From JAVXAG01 sp040307645 (GTDB lineage Bacteria; Bacillota; Clostridia; Peptostreptococcales; Anaerovoracaceae), in contig JAWRJF010000088.1 of NCBI GenBank assembly GCA_040307645.1, forward strand, positions 1 through 31,911: a DNA stretch of 31,911 nt, given 5' to 3'. A program made the position numbers and the translations under genes. The notes under the pieces were generated by a model, which saw only the letters and a list, made by a program, of their open reading frames with translations, ran no database searches and was not told the origin of the DNA. Positions 1 through 7,228 of the stretch are shown here, one piece after another. Every line of letters starts with the position of its first letter. The first letter of the stretch is position 1.

Positions 1-99
1 GAGTATATAGAGTCATGGTATAACAGAAAGAGGATACATAGCTCCTTAGACTATCTTACTCCCCAGGAGTGGGAAAATAAATTTAAGAGGGTTGCATAA
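1..99 (+). CDS. IS3-family transposase, C-terminal end (partial)
   Basis: The first 32 codons read EYIESWYNRKRIHSSLDYLT and a short basic tail before TAA. WYNxxRxHSSLxYxxP is the well-known C-terminal signature of the IS3/IS150 OrfB DDE transposase, just after the catalytic glutamate region. The 5' part lies outside the window. It would normally be made as an OrfAB frameshift product that cuts and joins the IS ends. Confidence 0.9.
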   Translation, partial: EYIESWYNRKRIHSSLDYLTPQEWENKFKRVA

Positions 100-114
100 A
101 ATTGTTCGAGAAAA

Positions 115-141
115 TGTGTCTACTATATTGACATAGGTCCA
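115..141 (+). repeat. IS3-family right terminal inverted repeat
   Basis: This 27-bp stretch starts TGTGTCTA and ends ATAGGTCCA. It lies directly downstream of the transposase stop and has the form expected for an IS3-family right end. The partner repeat is outside the window. Confidence 0.7.
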
Positions 142-360
142 GATTGGGCGTTTGACTCTTTAAGATACACATATGAAAACAATGAGGAACAGTTCTTAAT
201 ATTTAATCAGGGAAAACCTATAAATGCTATTGCTTTTGCAACGGATTTATATGAATCAATAAAGTCTAAATATGGTGACAAGTTAGATAAGGAATCAAAA
301 GATATAAGAATATTTGATACAAAATGGGCTATGTCGTTTTGGGATAGCGTAGAAAAATAA
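142..360 (+). pseudogene. 3' stub of an unknown gene cut by the IS3-family element
   Basis: An open frame of about 72 codons begins exactly at the inferred IS end (DWAFDSLRYTYENN...) and ends ...AMSFWDSVEK before TAA at 358-360. It has no start codon of its own with a ribosome-binding site. The composition, mixed polar and aromatic without membrane segments, looks like real coding sequence. I do not recognise the family. The simplest reading is the C-terminal remainder of a host gene interrupted by the insertion sequence; its 5' part would be beyond the left end of the IS. Confidence 0.5.
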
Positions 361-369
361 AAGCTTATA

Positions 370-398
370 TTGACATGCGCATTTATAACAATTATATT
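370..398 (+). promoter_or_regulatory. Consensus sigma-A promoter with no obvious downstream gene
   Basis: TTGACA at 370-375 and TATATT at 393-398 are separated by exactly 17 bases. It is near-consensus, yet the next credible start codon is at 638, beyond a hairpin that could terminate transcription around 486. Confidence 0.5.
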
Positions 399-404
399 AA
401 TTTC

Positions 405-489
405 ATCAATTCTAGAGAAAATCTAAATTCTCTAATTCAAATTTAAATATCATAGAAGTCTAGAAAAAGCTATTTACAGACTTTTTCTC
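405..489 (+). ncRNA. Possible short structured transcript (unverified)
   Basis: Between the orphan promoter (370-398) and a terminator-like hairpin there are about 85 bases. An inverted repeat TAGAGAA (413-419) / TTCTCTA (428-434) comes first. It is followed by two mutually exclusive pairings: AAGTCT (456-461) with AGACTT (478-483), then a short T run, or AGAAAAAG (462-469) with CTTTTTCT (481-488). This could be a small RNA, an attenuator, or decayed sequence beside the IS. Low-complexity AT-rich DNA can give such pairings by chance. Confidence 0.2.
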
Positions 490-637
490 ACACTCTCAAT
501 GTTGGGGTGGAATACAATTTAATAAAAAAATGACTTTCGGTAGCCATGCCAAGTACGCCCTGTTATTGGGCGCTTATGTGCTATTTAGTAATGGAGATAG
601 TATAATATAACCACGAAAAGCGAATGGAGGGAGCATA

Positions 638-847
638 ATGGAACGAAGTCAGTGGATTATGGAAATAAGAAAATCAACAGGATTGAACAGAAAAGATTTT
701 GCTAATCATTTAGGCATTCCATTAAGGACAGTAGAAGACTGGGAAGCAGGGCGAAGAACACCGCCAGAGTATATTCCTAGACTTATAAAGTACAGACTTA
801 AATATGAAATTTTGATGGCAGGAAAAGAAAGAAATAACAACGAATAA
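638..847 (+). CDS. Small helix-turn-helix DNA-binding protein
   Basis: A 69-aa protein with a single helix-turn-helix of the XRE/Cro type spanning most of residues 5-50: IRKSTGLNRKDFANHLGIPL then RTVEDWEAGRRTPPEYIPRL. The R-T-V-x-D-W-E-x-G-x-R-x-P-P pattern is common in small HTH proteins carried by Firmicutes mobile elements. GGAGGG lies a few bases before the ATG, and a TATAAT box sits at 601-606. No effector domain is present. It may be a leftover control gene of a mobile element, as the left flank is IS debris. Target unknown. Confidence 0.75.
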   Translation: MERSQWIMEIRKSTGLNRKDFANHLGIPLRTVEDWEAGRRTPPEYIPRLIKYRLKYEILMAGKERNNNE

Positions 848-907
848 TGAATTAGTATTATTTAAATCAAAAGATAGAAAAGCATATTATAAGGGAGATT
901 TGTCAAC

Positions 908-1426
908 ATGAGGGAACCATTAATTCGCACAGAAAGATTAAATATTTTAGAGGCAGTGGAAGCTGAAATAAGCACAATTATAGAGATTGAAAGTCATAAG
1001 GAGAATAGAGACTTTTTATGGATAGGAACACCTGAAGAGCATAAGGCGGAAATAAATGATCCTAATCATTTACTTTTGATATTTAAAACAAAAGAAAATG
1101 GCTCTGTTGTGGGGTATGCTTTGATTCGCATGGATTATAAATCAGAAGTGTTTGAAATTAGAAGAATTGCAATTGTGGACAAGGCCAAAGGTTATGGTAG
1201 GGAAGCTATGGATGCCCTTATAAAATATGCTTTTGAAGAGAAGGGAACTAATAGATTGTGGCTTGATGTGTATCCTGATAATGAAGTTGGAATAAAACTT
1301 TATGAGTCCATAGGAATGCACAGAGATGGGGTTTTGCGCCAAAACTATAAAGCCGAGCGAGGGTACCTTGATCAAATAATTTATTCTATTTTAAAAGAAG
1401 AATATCATAACTTGAGAAACGCCTAA
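908..1426 (+). CDS. GNAT-family N-acetyltransferase
   Basis: 172 aa with the full GNAT layout. It starts MREPLIRTERLNI, as in RimJ/RimL/SpeG-like members. A central strand (VFEIRRIAIVDKAKGYGREA) contains the acetyl-CoA pyrophosphate loop around KAKGYG. Next comes the NRLWLDVYPDNEVGIKLYES segment, where N and Y help place CoA and act as general acid in relatives, then an IGMHRDGVLRQNY strand. AAGGGAG precedes the ATG. The acceptor (amine, protein N-terminus or antibiotic) cannot be deduced. It lies alone between remnants and appears intact. Confidence 0.88.
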   Translation: MREPLIRTERLNILEAVEAEISTIIEIESHKENRDFLWIGTPEEHKAEINDPNHLLLIFKTKENGSVVGYALIRMDYKSEVFEIRRIAIVDKAKGYGREAMDALIKYAFEEKGTNRLWLDVYPDNEVGIKLYESIGMHRDGVLRQNYKAERGYLDQIIYSILKEEYHNLRNA

Positions 1427-1443
1427 TCTCAATTGGGATTTCA

Positions 1444-1656
1444 TTATTTACGTATTTTTAAATCAAGAAGTTTGTTTCTAGCGTCATTCTTTAACTGCTC
1501 AGAAATGATATTTTCAAGATATAAACCAACTTTCCCCGGAATATCAATTTTATCTAGAGGCAGAGAAATATAATTTCTGTTTTTGTAGGCTTCATAAGTT
1601 GATAATATTGAAAACCCAATTTTGGAAGTATCGGTATGAATTGCGTAATCATCTCG
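1444..1656 (-). pseudogene. Decayed C-terminal remnant of an unrecognised enzyme
   Basis: On the minus strand about 70 codons are open, without an initiation codon, from an in-frame stop at 1657-1659 down to TAA at 1444-1446. They read RDDYAIHTDTSKIGFSILST... and end ...KNDARNKLLDLKIRK. The composition is protein-like, and the segment YEAYKNRNYISLPL faintly recalls C-termini of Gfo/Idh/MocA-type oxidoreductases, but I cannot assign it. Apart from this remnant, the 1427-1795 gap holds only a weak hairpin just after the acetyltransferase (AATCTCAATTGGGATT, 1425-1440). Confidence 0.35.
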
Positions 1657-1795
1657 TTATGTGCAATTTTGTTCAGTGTGATATTTACTGTTATATGCGA
1701 AAAAACAGTTTTGCCACTTAAAGATTTGGACTAAATGTTATCCAAGGAAAAGTCATTAGAAGGAGAAATAAATAATAACAAAAAGGAGGCTCACC

Positions 1796-3463
1796 GTGAA
1801 TCATGATGTCGATTTTGAGAAAACTGGGCAACTTATAAAAAAATTGCTCTACGAATATGTGGGGACTAAAACATTTACGAATTCCGTTGACGAGAGAAAT
1901 GTAGAGGCTTTTTTTATTAATCATTTCAAACAAATACCATACTTTAGTAAAAATCCTGAGGACTTTGGATTATATAAAATTAAAAACGATGTATATGATC
2001 GCAGCGTTTGTTGGGCTTTGCTTAGAGGCAAGGGAAAACGCACTGTATGTATGGTTCATCATTATGATACGGTGGGTGTTGAAGATTTTAAGAATTTAAA
2101 AGAAATTGCATTGAGACCGGATGAGCTTCAGAAAGCTCTAAAGTTATGCAGTGAAATGCTTTCCCGGGAGGCAAGGGGAGATTTGCTCAGTGGAAAATAC
2201 ATATTTGGCAAAGGGGTCTGTGATATGAAAGCAGGGGGAGCCATTCAGTATGCACTGATAGAACAATATTCACAAATAAAGGATTTTGAAGGGAATATTT
2301 TGATAGTTGGGGTGCCTGACGAAGAAAATCTTTCGGCAGGCATGCGCGGGGCAGTTAAGCTGATGGCGGAGATAAAGGAAAAGTATGAGCTTGAGTATTG
2401 TTTGATGGTCAATTCAGAACCGCATCAAAGAGCTGAATCTGAAGTGGGAGTCATTTCACTGGGGTCTGTTGGTAAAATGTTGCCTTTTGTATACGTACGA
2501 GGGGCCTTGGCACATGTGGGTAAAGCTTTTGAGGGATTAAATCCGATTAATGTCATGTCTGAAATTGTGCGAAGGACAGAGTTGAACATGGAGTTGGCAG
2601 ATCTTGTGGGCAAAGAGAATGCGCCAGCTCCAACGTGGCTTTACTTGAAGGACAGCAAAACTGTTTATGATGTTTCCATGCCTCTTAGTACTTATGGATG
2701 TTTGAGTGTTTTGAACCTGACCATGACGCCAAAGGAACTGCTAGACAAAATAAATAGGATTTGCATGGATTCATTTACTAAAGTAATTGAGGATATGAAT
2801 AGGGCATATCATATGTTCCTTAAGAACACTGGTAGAAAGTCAGAGGACCTTCCATGGAAACCGAGAGTATGCAATTTTGCTGAACTTTATGATGAAGCCT
2901 TAAGGGAAAATGGTGAAGTTTTTGCCAAGGCATATATTGAGAAAGAATCTGAATTAAAAAAATTGCTTGATAAGGGAGAATTTGAACTTATAGAATGCAA
3001 TCTGAGACTTGTAGACTTTATTTTTGATTATGTCAAAGATATTTCACCTAGGGTAGTATATGGACTGGTTCCGCCGTATTATCCTTGTGTTACAAATCTG
3101 GAATACGAAAAAGAAAATGAGGAGATCGCAGGAATTTTTGATGGTATTAAGGACTACGCACTAGAGAATTTTGGACAGCGCTACGAAAGAGAGTATTTTT
3201 ACACAGGGATTTCGGATCTCAGTTACACTAACATGCAGGAGCCGGCCGGCGTTAGAAAGGCCCTAGAAAGCAGCATGCCCCTCTTTGGTGAATTCTATGA
3301 TTTGCCGCTAGGGGAAATTAAGCAGATTTCGATGCCTTGTATTAACATAGGCCCTTGGGGAAAAGATTTTCATAAATTAACTGAACGTGTATATGAAGAA
3401 GATCTGGTTGAGTGTACTCCGAAAATACTAGACCATGTTGTGAAAAAGATTCTTGCTAGGTAG
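1796..3463 (+). CDS. RocB-like M20-family peptidase
   Basis: 555 aa, near the usual length of RocB, the arginine-utilisation M20 peptidase known from Bacillus. Motifs of the di-zinc M20 fold are visible in order: VHHYDTVG (residues 87-94; metal-binding His and nearby Asp), KGVCDMKAGG (139-148; bridging Asp), PDEEN (174-178; catalytic Glu and metal Glu) and NSEPH (206-210). The middle (about 215-330) is the M20 dimerisation lid. GTG is chosen as start because AAAAAGGAGG lies just upstream. Biochemical activity of RocB is not firmly established; hydrolysis of an acylated amino acid or dipeptide is inferred. No roc pathway genes adjoin it here. Confidence 0.85.
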   Translation: MNHDVDFEKTGQLIKKLLYEYVGTKTFTNSVDERNVEAFFINHFKQIPYFSKNPEDFGLYKIKNDVYDRSVCWALLRGKGKRTVCMVHHYDTVGVEDFKNLKEIALRPDELQKALKLCSEMLSREARGDLLSGKYIFGKGVCDMKAGGAIQYALIEQYSQIKDFEGNILIVGVPDEENLSAGMRGAVKLMAEIKEKYELEYCLMVNSEPHQRAESEVGVISLGSVGKMLPFVYVRGALAHVGKAFEGLNPINVMSEIVRRTELNMELADLVGKENAPAPTWLYLKDSKTVYDVSMPLSTYGCLSVLNLTMTPKELLDKINRICMDSFTKVIEDMNRAYHMFLKNTGRKSEDLPWKPRVCNFAELYDEALRENGEVFAKAYIEKESELKKLLDKGEFELIECNLRLVDFIFDYVKDISPRVVYGLVPPYYPCVTNLEYEKENEEIAGIFDGIKDYALENFGQRYEREYFYTGISDLSYTNMQEPAGVRKALESSMPLFGEFYDLPLGEIKQISMPCINIGPWGKDFHKLTERVYEEDLVECTPKILDHVVKKILAR

Positions 3464-3472
3464 ACAATGGAT

Positions 3473-3508
3473 ATACGTTCAATAGAAATGATTTTCGATT
3501 GAACGTAT
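3473..3508 (+). terminator. Hairpin after the rocB-like gene
   Basis: An 11-bp perfect inverted repeat, ATACGTTCAAT (3473-3483) and ATTGAACGTAT (3498-3508), lies ten bases after the stop. The following T run is poor (TATAGCTGTTG), so termination may be weak. An operator is the alternative. Confidence 0.5.
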
Positions 3509-3588
3509 TATAGCTGTTGTTTAGTACAGACTTATATGGTAAGCTATAAAAAATGTAATTCAAAAATTTAATAAGGGAGGTAGCTATA

Positions 3589-4347
3589 ATGAGACTGGAA
3601 GGTAAGAGTATCGTAGTAACTGGTGCATCAGCGGGAATGGGAAAGTCAATTGTAGAGCTTTTTGTTAAGGAAGGTGCCAATGTAGTTGCTGTTGCAAGGC
3701 GAAAAGAACGACTAGATGAATTGACTGATTCGTTAAAGGACATGCCAGGCAAAGTCATAGCATTTGTTGGGGATGTAGCCAAAAAAGAAGATAATGAAGC
3801 TATGATTGATTTGGCGGTAAAAGAATTTGGCAAGTTGGATGTGCTTGTTAATAACGCTGGTGTTATGGATGACATGAGTGGCGTCGGCGATCTGACAGAG
3901 GAGCGTTACGAAAAGGTTATGTCTGTTAATGTGTATGGTCCTATGTGTGCTATGAGAAAAGCTGTAAATGTCTTTAAAGCACAGGGGAATGGCGGAAATA
4001 TCGTGAATGTTGCATCTATCGGTGCAATGCGTACAGCAGCAGGAGTGGTTTATGGAGCATCAAAGGCAGCTATTGTTGCGATGACTAAGAATACCGCATT
4101 TATGTACATTCCAGATAAGATTAGATGTAATGCTATTGCGCCGGGAGCAATCAATACAGAGATTGCAGCTTCAATGGGAACACCCAATATGGCAGGATAT
4201 GAGCGTACAAAACTAGTTATGGCTACTTGTCCTGGAATGGGAGAGGGTAGTGATATTGCAAATGCAGCATTATTCCTTGCTAGCGATGAGTCTGCTTTTA
4301 TAAGCGGTGATGTTTTAGTTGTTGATGGTGGATGGATCGCAGGATAA
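3589..4347 (+). CDS. Short-chain dehydrogenase/reductase (SDR), FabG-like
   Basis: 252 aa, the classic SDR length. The NAD(P)-binding TGASAGMG is at residues 11-18, NNAG at 88-91, catalytic Ser143 in VASIGA, and Tyr155-x3-Lys159 in YGASK. The C-terminal GDVLVVDGGW is the usual SDR tail. The basic residues after beta-2 (ARRKER) suggest NADP(H). AAGGGAGG precedes the ATG. It stands as a single gene between two hairpins. The substrate (3-oxoacyl, sugar or alcohol) cannot be told from sequence. Confidence 0.92.
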   Translation: MRLEGKSIVVTGASAGMGKSIVELFVKEGANVVAVARRKERLDELTDSLKDMPGKVIAFVGDVAKKEDNEAMIDLAVKEFGKLDVLVNNAGVMDDMSGVGDLTEERYEKVMSVNVYGPMCAMRKAVNVFKAQGNGGNIVNVASIGAMRTAAGVVYGASKAAIVAMTKNTAFMYIPDKIRCNAIAPGAINTEIAASMGTPNMAGYERTKLVMATCPGMGEGSDIANAALFLASDESAFISGDVLVVDGGWIAG

Positions 4348-4362
4348 TTTAATATAGTAATT

Positions 4363-4404
4363 AAGCCTCAAGTTTTGTGAGATTTCACTGAGCTTGAGGC
4401 TTTT
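4363..4404. terminator. Shared terminator between convergent genes
   Basis: AAGCCTCAAG (4363-4372) pairs with CTTGAGGCTT (4393-4402), followed by TTTTG on the plus strand. It ends the SDR transcript and lies just beyond the stop of the convergent membrane-protein gene at 4421, so it may serve both. Confidence 0.8.
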
Positions 4405-4420
4405 GTGAGTTTTGAAACAT

Positions 4421-5017
4421 TTATAATGATTCTATGTTTAATTTCTTTAACTCTGCTTTCTTTTTTTTGCTTTGAATTATTCTTCGATTTATAGTATATA
4501 TTGCAATAAATGGAAGTAAGAGTATTAACACGAAAAACACATATCCATTAAGGAAGACCCTAGTACCGGAGGAAAGATACACTGCCTGATTATTGGTAAC
4601 CCATTCTTTATCAAAGGATGTACCGGAAAGGTTGTAATCCTTAATTAAATCTTTAATTATAGCGCTATATCTCGAGCTTCCAGATATTGAAAAGCCTTCA
4701 TGATCTAAAAGAGTATGATTCTTATCATATATATATAAATCACTGAAGGTAACAACTTTATTAGAATTATCGGTTTTTATATAGATTTCTGCTGAAGTGT
4801 TATTTTTAAGTTCTTTCATTTCAGTGTGAACTGTATAGTCATTAAGATTAGTTAAGAACCATCCTAGGCCAATGAAAAAAATGACTAATATAATTGCGAT
4901 TGGAATCATGCCGTGCCACCATTTTTCGCTTTTAGAAAGTCTAATTTCTAAACATATCAAAACAAGCGCTGCAATAATAGTTAGCAGAAGAAGAACATTG
5001 TTTATTAACATAATCAT
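4421..5017 (-). CDS. Membrane protein with extracytoplasmic domain, paired with DUF2089 regulator
   Basis: 198 aa with two N-terminal membrane segments (about residues 5-24 and 37-56), a soluble, predicted external domain (about 60-155), a third membrane segment (about 158-176) and a lysine-rich cytoplasmic tail ending KKKKAELKKLNIESL. I do not recognise a named family. Its start overlaps the end of the DUF2089 gene by four bases (ATGA), implying translational coupling. The layout and scattered residues (FSDLYIYD, YSAIIKDLIKDYN) match the other membrane protein of the cassette at 5315-5959, suggesting old duplication. A role in sensing or controlling the regulator is inferred from context only. 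Confidence 0.75.
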   Translation of the reverse strand: MIMLINNVLLLLTIIAALVLICLEIRLSKSEKWWHGMIPIAIILVIFFIGLGWFLTNLNDYTVHTEMKELKNNTSAEIYIKTDNSNKVVTFSDLYIYDKNHTLLDHEGFSISGSSRYSAIIKDLIKDYNLSGTSFDKEWVTNNQAVYLSSGTRVFLNGYVFFVLILLLPFIAIYTINRRIIQSKKKKAELKKLNIESL

Positions 5018-5304
5018 TTCTCCTTTTTATATTCATTTATCAAAAGTTTAGCGGTCTCAAAATCAAGCTTATCGTCTAAGGCAAGGTTTTTAATTAGCTT
5101 AATATAGGTGTCTGCCTCTTTATCATCATGCAGTTTTATTTTATCTATAAGTCTGTCAAGACGAAGTCTGACTGTTGGATAAGTTACACCGTATTGACCT
5201 GCAATATCCTTAAGAGATCCGCTTGCTAATATAAAATTTTTGATAAATGCTAAATCTTCATCTTCCAAATGATCAACCCAAAGTGGTGCGATTCTTTTGC
5301 TCAT
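5014..5304 (-). CDS. DUF2089-family DNA-binding regulator
   Basis: 96 aa beginning MSKRIAPLWVDHLEDEDLAF. A predicted helix-turn-helix lies at residues 32-55 (GSLKDIAGQYGVTYPTVRLR) and a helical tail follows. This matches DUF2089 proteins, small putative transcription factors often beside membrane-protein genes in Firmicutes. The ribosome-binding site AGGAGG overlaps the stop codon of the upstream gene (5315), and its own stop overlaps the next start, so all three genes are tightly coupled. It probably controls this operon; the signal is unknown. Confidence 0.8.
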   Translation of the reverse strand: MSKRIAPLWVDHLEDEDLAFIKNFILASGSLKDIAGQYGVTYPTVRLRLDRLIDKIKLHDDKEADTYIKLIKNLALDDKLDFETAKLLINEYKKEK

Positions 5305-5314
5305 TATTTACCTC

Positions 5315-5959
5315 CTAAAGATCCTGAATTTTTGTTTCTTCCAGACGTCTTTTTCGTTTGTTTTGTATTGTTGTTATAGTGCATATAGAAAATAGTATAA
5401 GTGGGAGTGTGAATGCTTGAAAGATAAAAGGTGCAATACTATCTTTTGTAAATTTTTTTATTTTATTTTTAACACCTTTCTCAATATCTAAAAGCTTACC
5501 GTAAGTTACAGAATTACCGTCAATTTTTTTAGAATAATTGTGTTCTTTAATAGCCTTTTCAATATTGGCTTTGTATTTTATAACCCCTTTTGATTCTGTT
5601 ATATCGCCATTATTAATTGAAAAGTTAATATATTTACTGTTTTCACCATCTTCTATTATAAGATGACTAAACGCAATAGGATTTCGATTGAAATCGATAA
5701 CAACGTATATGCGACCGAATTCATCATAATTTTTATCATATAGCTGGATGGTATCCATGGAACCGCGTCCATAAGTGATCTGTGATGTTGGTACAGCTAT
5801 AAAAATACTAATTATTAGAACAATAGTTGGTAATATCCATTTCGCTTTGTTTTTCTTTTTCTTTATAAGAATAGTTTCAATAATTATCAAAATTGCCCAT
5901 ATGGAGAAGTAAAAAACTACTGAACTGATTCCTAAGAATCCAATGAATAGTGTACTCAT
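5315..5959 (-). CDS. Membrane protein, distant paralogue of the 4421-5017 product
   Basis: 214 aa, first gene of the minus-strand cassette. It has two N-terminal membrane segments (about residues 8-30 and 42-60), an external domain (about 62-175), a further membrane segment (about 178-196) and a basic cytoplasmic tail NKRKRRLEETKIQDL. The segments IAFSHLIIED and YKANIEKAIKEHNYS parallel VTFSDLYIYD and YSAIIKDLIKDYN in the partner protein. GAAAGGGG precedes the ATG. The family is unrecognised. The paired membrane proteins could form a complex that reads a cell-surface condition and signals to the DUF2089 protein; this is inference. Confidence 0.75.
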   Translation of the reverse strand: MSTLFIGFLGISSVVFYFSIWAILIIIETILIKKKKNKAKWILPTIVLIISIFIAVPTSQITYGRGSMDTIQLYDKNYDEFGRIYVVIDFNRNPIAFSHLIIEDGENSKYINFSINNGDITESKGVIKYKANIEKAIKEHNYSKKIDGNSVTYGKLLDIEKGVKNKIKKFTKDSIAPFIFQAFTLPLILFSICTITTIQNKRKRRLEETKIQDL

Positions 5960-5989
5960 TTATTTAAAACCCCTTTCTTTAATATATAT

Positions 5990-6018
5990 AAAGTAACATT
6001 TAATAATATTAAAGTCAA
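5990..6018 (-). promoter_or_regulatory. Promoter of the DUF2089 cassette
   Basis: On the minus strand TTGACT (6013-6018) and TACTTT (5990-5995) are spaced by 17 bases. The minus-strand start codon at 5959 lies about 30 bases beyond. Confidence 0.55.
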
Positions 6019-6086
6019 TAATTAAATATATTTTAATTATAATTTTTTCATATCCCCATTAATCCTCTCCCACTCTGTGGGCAGTC

Positions 6087-6173
6087 ATGGGAGAAATGAA
6101 TACTAATACTGGAATGATAATGCTTGGCATTGGAGTGTCATGGGTTGCGATTACAATGTTATATAAAGGATAA
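6087..6173 (+). CDS. Possible 28-aa membrane peptide
   Basis: The frame reads MGEMNTNTGMIMLGIGVSWV followed by AITMLYKG and stop. It is a single hydrophobic segment with a short polar N-terminus, typical of bacterial small membrane proteins. There is no good Shine-Dalgarno before the first ATG; GGGAG sits just before an in-frame second ATG at 6096. It occupies the gap between divergent promoters. Weak evidence. Confidence 0.25.
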   Translation: MGEMNTNTGMIMLGIGVSWVAITMLYKG

Positions 6174-6184
6174 TATCGAGGGAC

Positions 6185-6214
6185 TTACATTTTAGAGGGG
6201 CATTATGGTATAAT
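6185..6214 (+). promoter_or_regulatory. Promoter for the DUF1294 gene
   Basis: TTACAT (6185-6190) and a perfect TATAAT (6209-6214) are spaced 18 bases apart, about 55 bases before the start codon at 6270. Confidence 0.6.
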
Positions 6215-6269
6215 CTTATAAGCTCTGGGCCATGAATTTGAAGCATATTTTGTTTAAAAGGAGTACTGT

Positions 6270-6842
6270 ATGCAACTTGACAATTTCCAATATTACTTAA
6301 TTATCATAAACATTGCCGCATTTATGATATCTACGATTGATTCTAAGATATATAGGCATAGAGGCAAAGGTATAAAGCTACAGGCTCTCTGTAAGCTAGT
6401 TACAGTCTTGGGAGGGGCACTAGGCGCTGTTATAGCGGGGGTCTTTTGGGGAAGTTCTCGTAATAAGCAAAAGGCAAAAGCACTTATCCACAGCATAATT
6501 TGGTTAACCATCCAAGTAGTATTTTTGCTGGCGTTATACGGGCCGTATAATAAAGAGATTAAGCTATGGATAGAAAATTTTTATACAGAATATAACCTTT
6601 TCTGCATATATTTGATTTTGATAAATATAGTCACATTCTTTCTCTTTGCGCTTGATAAGGTGAAGGCTATGATGGGCTTATATAGAATACGTGAAGCAGT
6701 ATTGTTGGGACTTAGTTTATTGGGAGGATCTGTGGGTGGCCTGCTTGCAATGGATGTTTGCCATCACAAAGTAAAGACACCATACTTTATGATAGGTCTT
6801 CCGGTGATGCTGATTATCCAAATAATTGTCATATATATTTGA
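6270..6842 (+). CDS. Membrane protein with two DUF1294-like units
   Basis: 190 aa. The C-terminal half (about 98-190) is a canonical DUF1294 unit: NIVTFFLFALDKVKAMMGLY, then RIREAVLLGLSLLGGSVGGL and a HHKVKTPYF motif. The N-terminal half (about 12-95) repeats the pattern in weaker form (NIAAFMISTIDSKIYRHRGK, LVTVLGGALGAVIAGVFWGS). DUF1294 proteins are usually about 90-120 aa with one copy, so this is a tandem duplication or fusion. Each unit has two or three membrane segments. Function of the family is unknown. AAAGGAG precedes the ATG. Confidence 0.8.
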   Translation: MQLDNFQYYLIIINIAAFMISTIDSKIYRHRGKGIKLQALCKLVTVLGGALGAVIAGVFWGSSRNKQKAKALIHSIIWLTIQVVFLLALYGPYNKEIKLWIENFYTEYNLFCIYLILINIVTFFLFALDKVKAMMGLYRIREAVLLGLSLLGGSVGGLLAMDVCHHKVKTPYFMIGLPVMLIIQIIVIYI

Positions 6843-6953
6843 ATAGTATTTATAACAAGCTCTGCATATCCAAGTTTAACATTTCGGATCTGTGTCCCCT
6901 TAGGGTTATTGCTGTTGTTTACCTCCTGTATCTTATATGGGGGAGGTTACTTT

Positions 6954-7049
6954 ATGGATATCAAAAATCAAGTTAAATCAAGGAACTATTTGTCAGCGGT
7001 AGTCATGGTTCTAATAGCCGTTATATTCATAATGAAATGTTTTGCATAG
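6954..7049 (+). CDS. Small 31-aa single-span membrane protein
   Basis: The frame reads MDIKNQVKSRNYLSAVVMVL and then IAVIFIMKCFA before TAG at 7047-7049. A basic N-terminus is followed by one hydrophobic helix. A strong ribosome-binding site (GGGGGAGG, eight bases before the ATG) supports real translation. No family is recognised. It follows the DUF1294 gene and may share its transcript. Confidence 0.5.
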   Translation: MDIKNQVKSRNYLSAVVMVLIAVIFIMKCFA

Positions 7050-7058
7050 GCTTATAAT

Positions 7059-7087
7059 TTTACAAAGAGAAAAAATTATGATACAAT
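7059..7087 (+). promoter_or_regulatory. Promoter upstream of the mgtE region
   Basis: TTTACA (7059-7064) and TACAAT (7082-7087) are spaced 17 bases apart. The predicted RNA would begin near 7094 and carry an mgtE leader of about 255 bases containing small open frames. Confidence 0.55.
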
Positions 7088-7120
7088 TAATAGATTATGA
7101 GAAAAAGTGAGGTGAAACAG

Positions 7121-7228
7121 ATGGAAGGCTGTGATAATTGTGGTCGAAGTACTTATAAATGTATAAACGCAGGGCAATTAGGCGGAGATATACGGAAACA
7201 ACTTCTTTCTGTTTCTGTTTCTATTTAA
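7121..7228 (+). CDS. Possible 35-aa leader ORF before mgtE
   Basis: The frame starts at an ATG six to eight bases after GAGGTG and reads MEGCDNCGRSTYKCINAGQL and on to SVSI, with three cysteines in the first 14 residues (C4, C7, C14). An overlapping second frame, 7159-7353, encodes 64 aa with one membrane segment and stops in an ATGA overlap with mgtE, but lacks a ribosome-binding site. One or both could be real, or this may be one small gene with a frameshift. Their position in the mgtE leader makes translational control by metal conceivable, without proof. Confidence 0.35.
   Translation: MEGCDNCGRSTYKCINAGQLGGDIRKQLLSVSVSI

Larger units (their letters stand above)
1..141 (+). mobile_element. 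Right end of an IS3-family insertion sequence
   Basis: The window opens inside the last codons of an IS3-family transposase, followed after 15 bases by a terminal inverted repeat ending in GGTCCA. IS3-family elements commonly have ends reading TGGACC...TAGACACA, and 115-141 is the reverse complement of such an end. The left end and target duplication lie outside the window, so the insertion site cannot be proved by a direct repeat. The sequence immediately after 141 is an open frame without a start, consistent with insertion into a gene. Confidence 0.8.

Noticed and set aside
530..610. A 26-codon frame starting MTFGSHAKYALLLG
   Set aside because: No ribosome-binding site, and it overlaps a GC hairpin and the -10 box of the next gene.
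3456..3875. 139-aa minus-strand open frame over the start of the SDR gene
   Set aside because: Antisense shadow of the SDR gene, Ser/Leu-rich without family signature or ribosome-binding site.
6850..6976. Frame with CPLRVIAVVYLLYLIWG as a DUF2752 protein
   Set aside because: The CPGCG-x-TR motif of that family is absent, and the frame mostly overlaps the DUF1294 gene.
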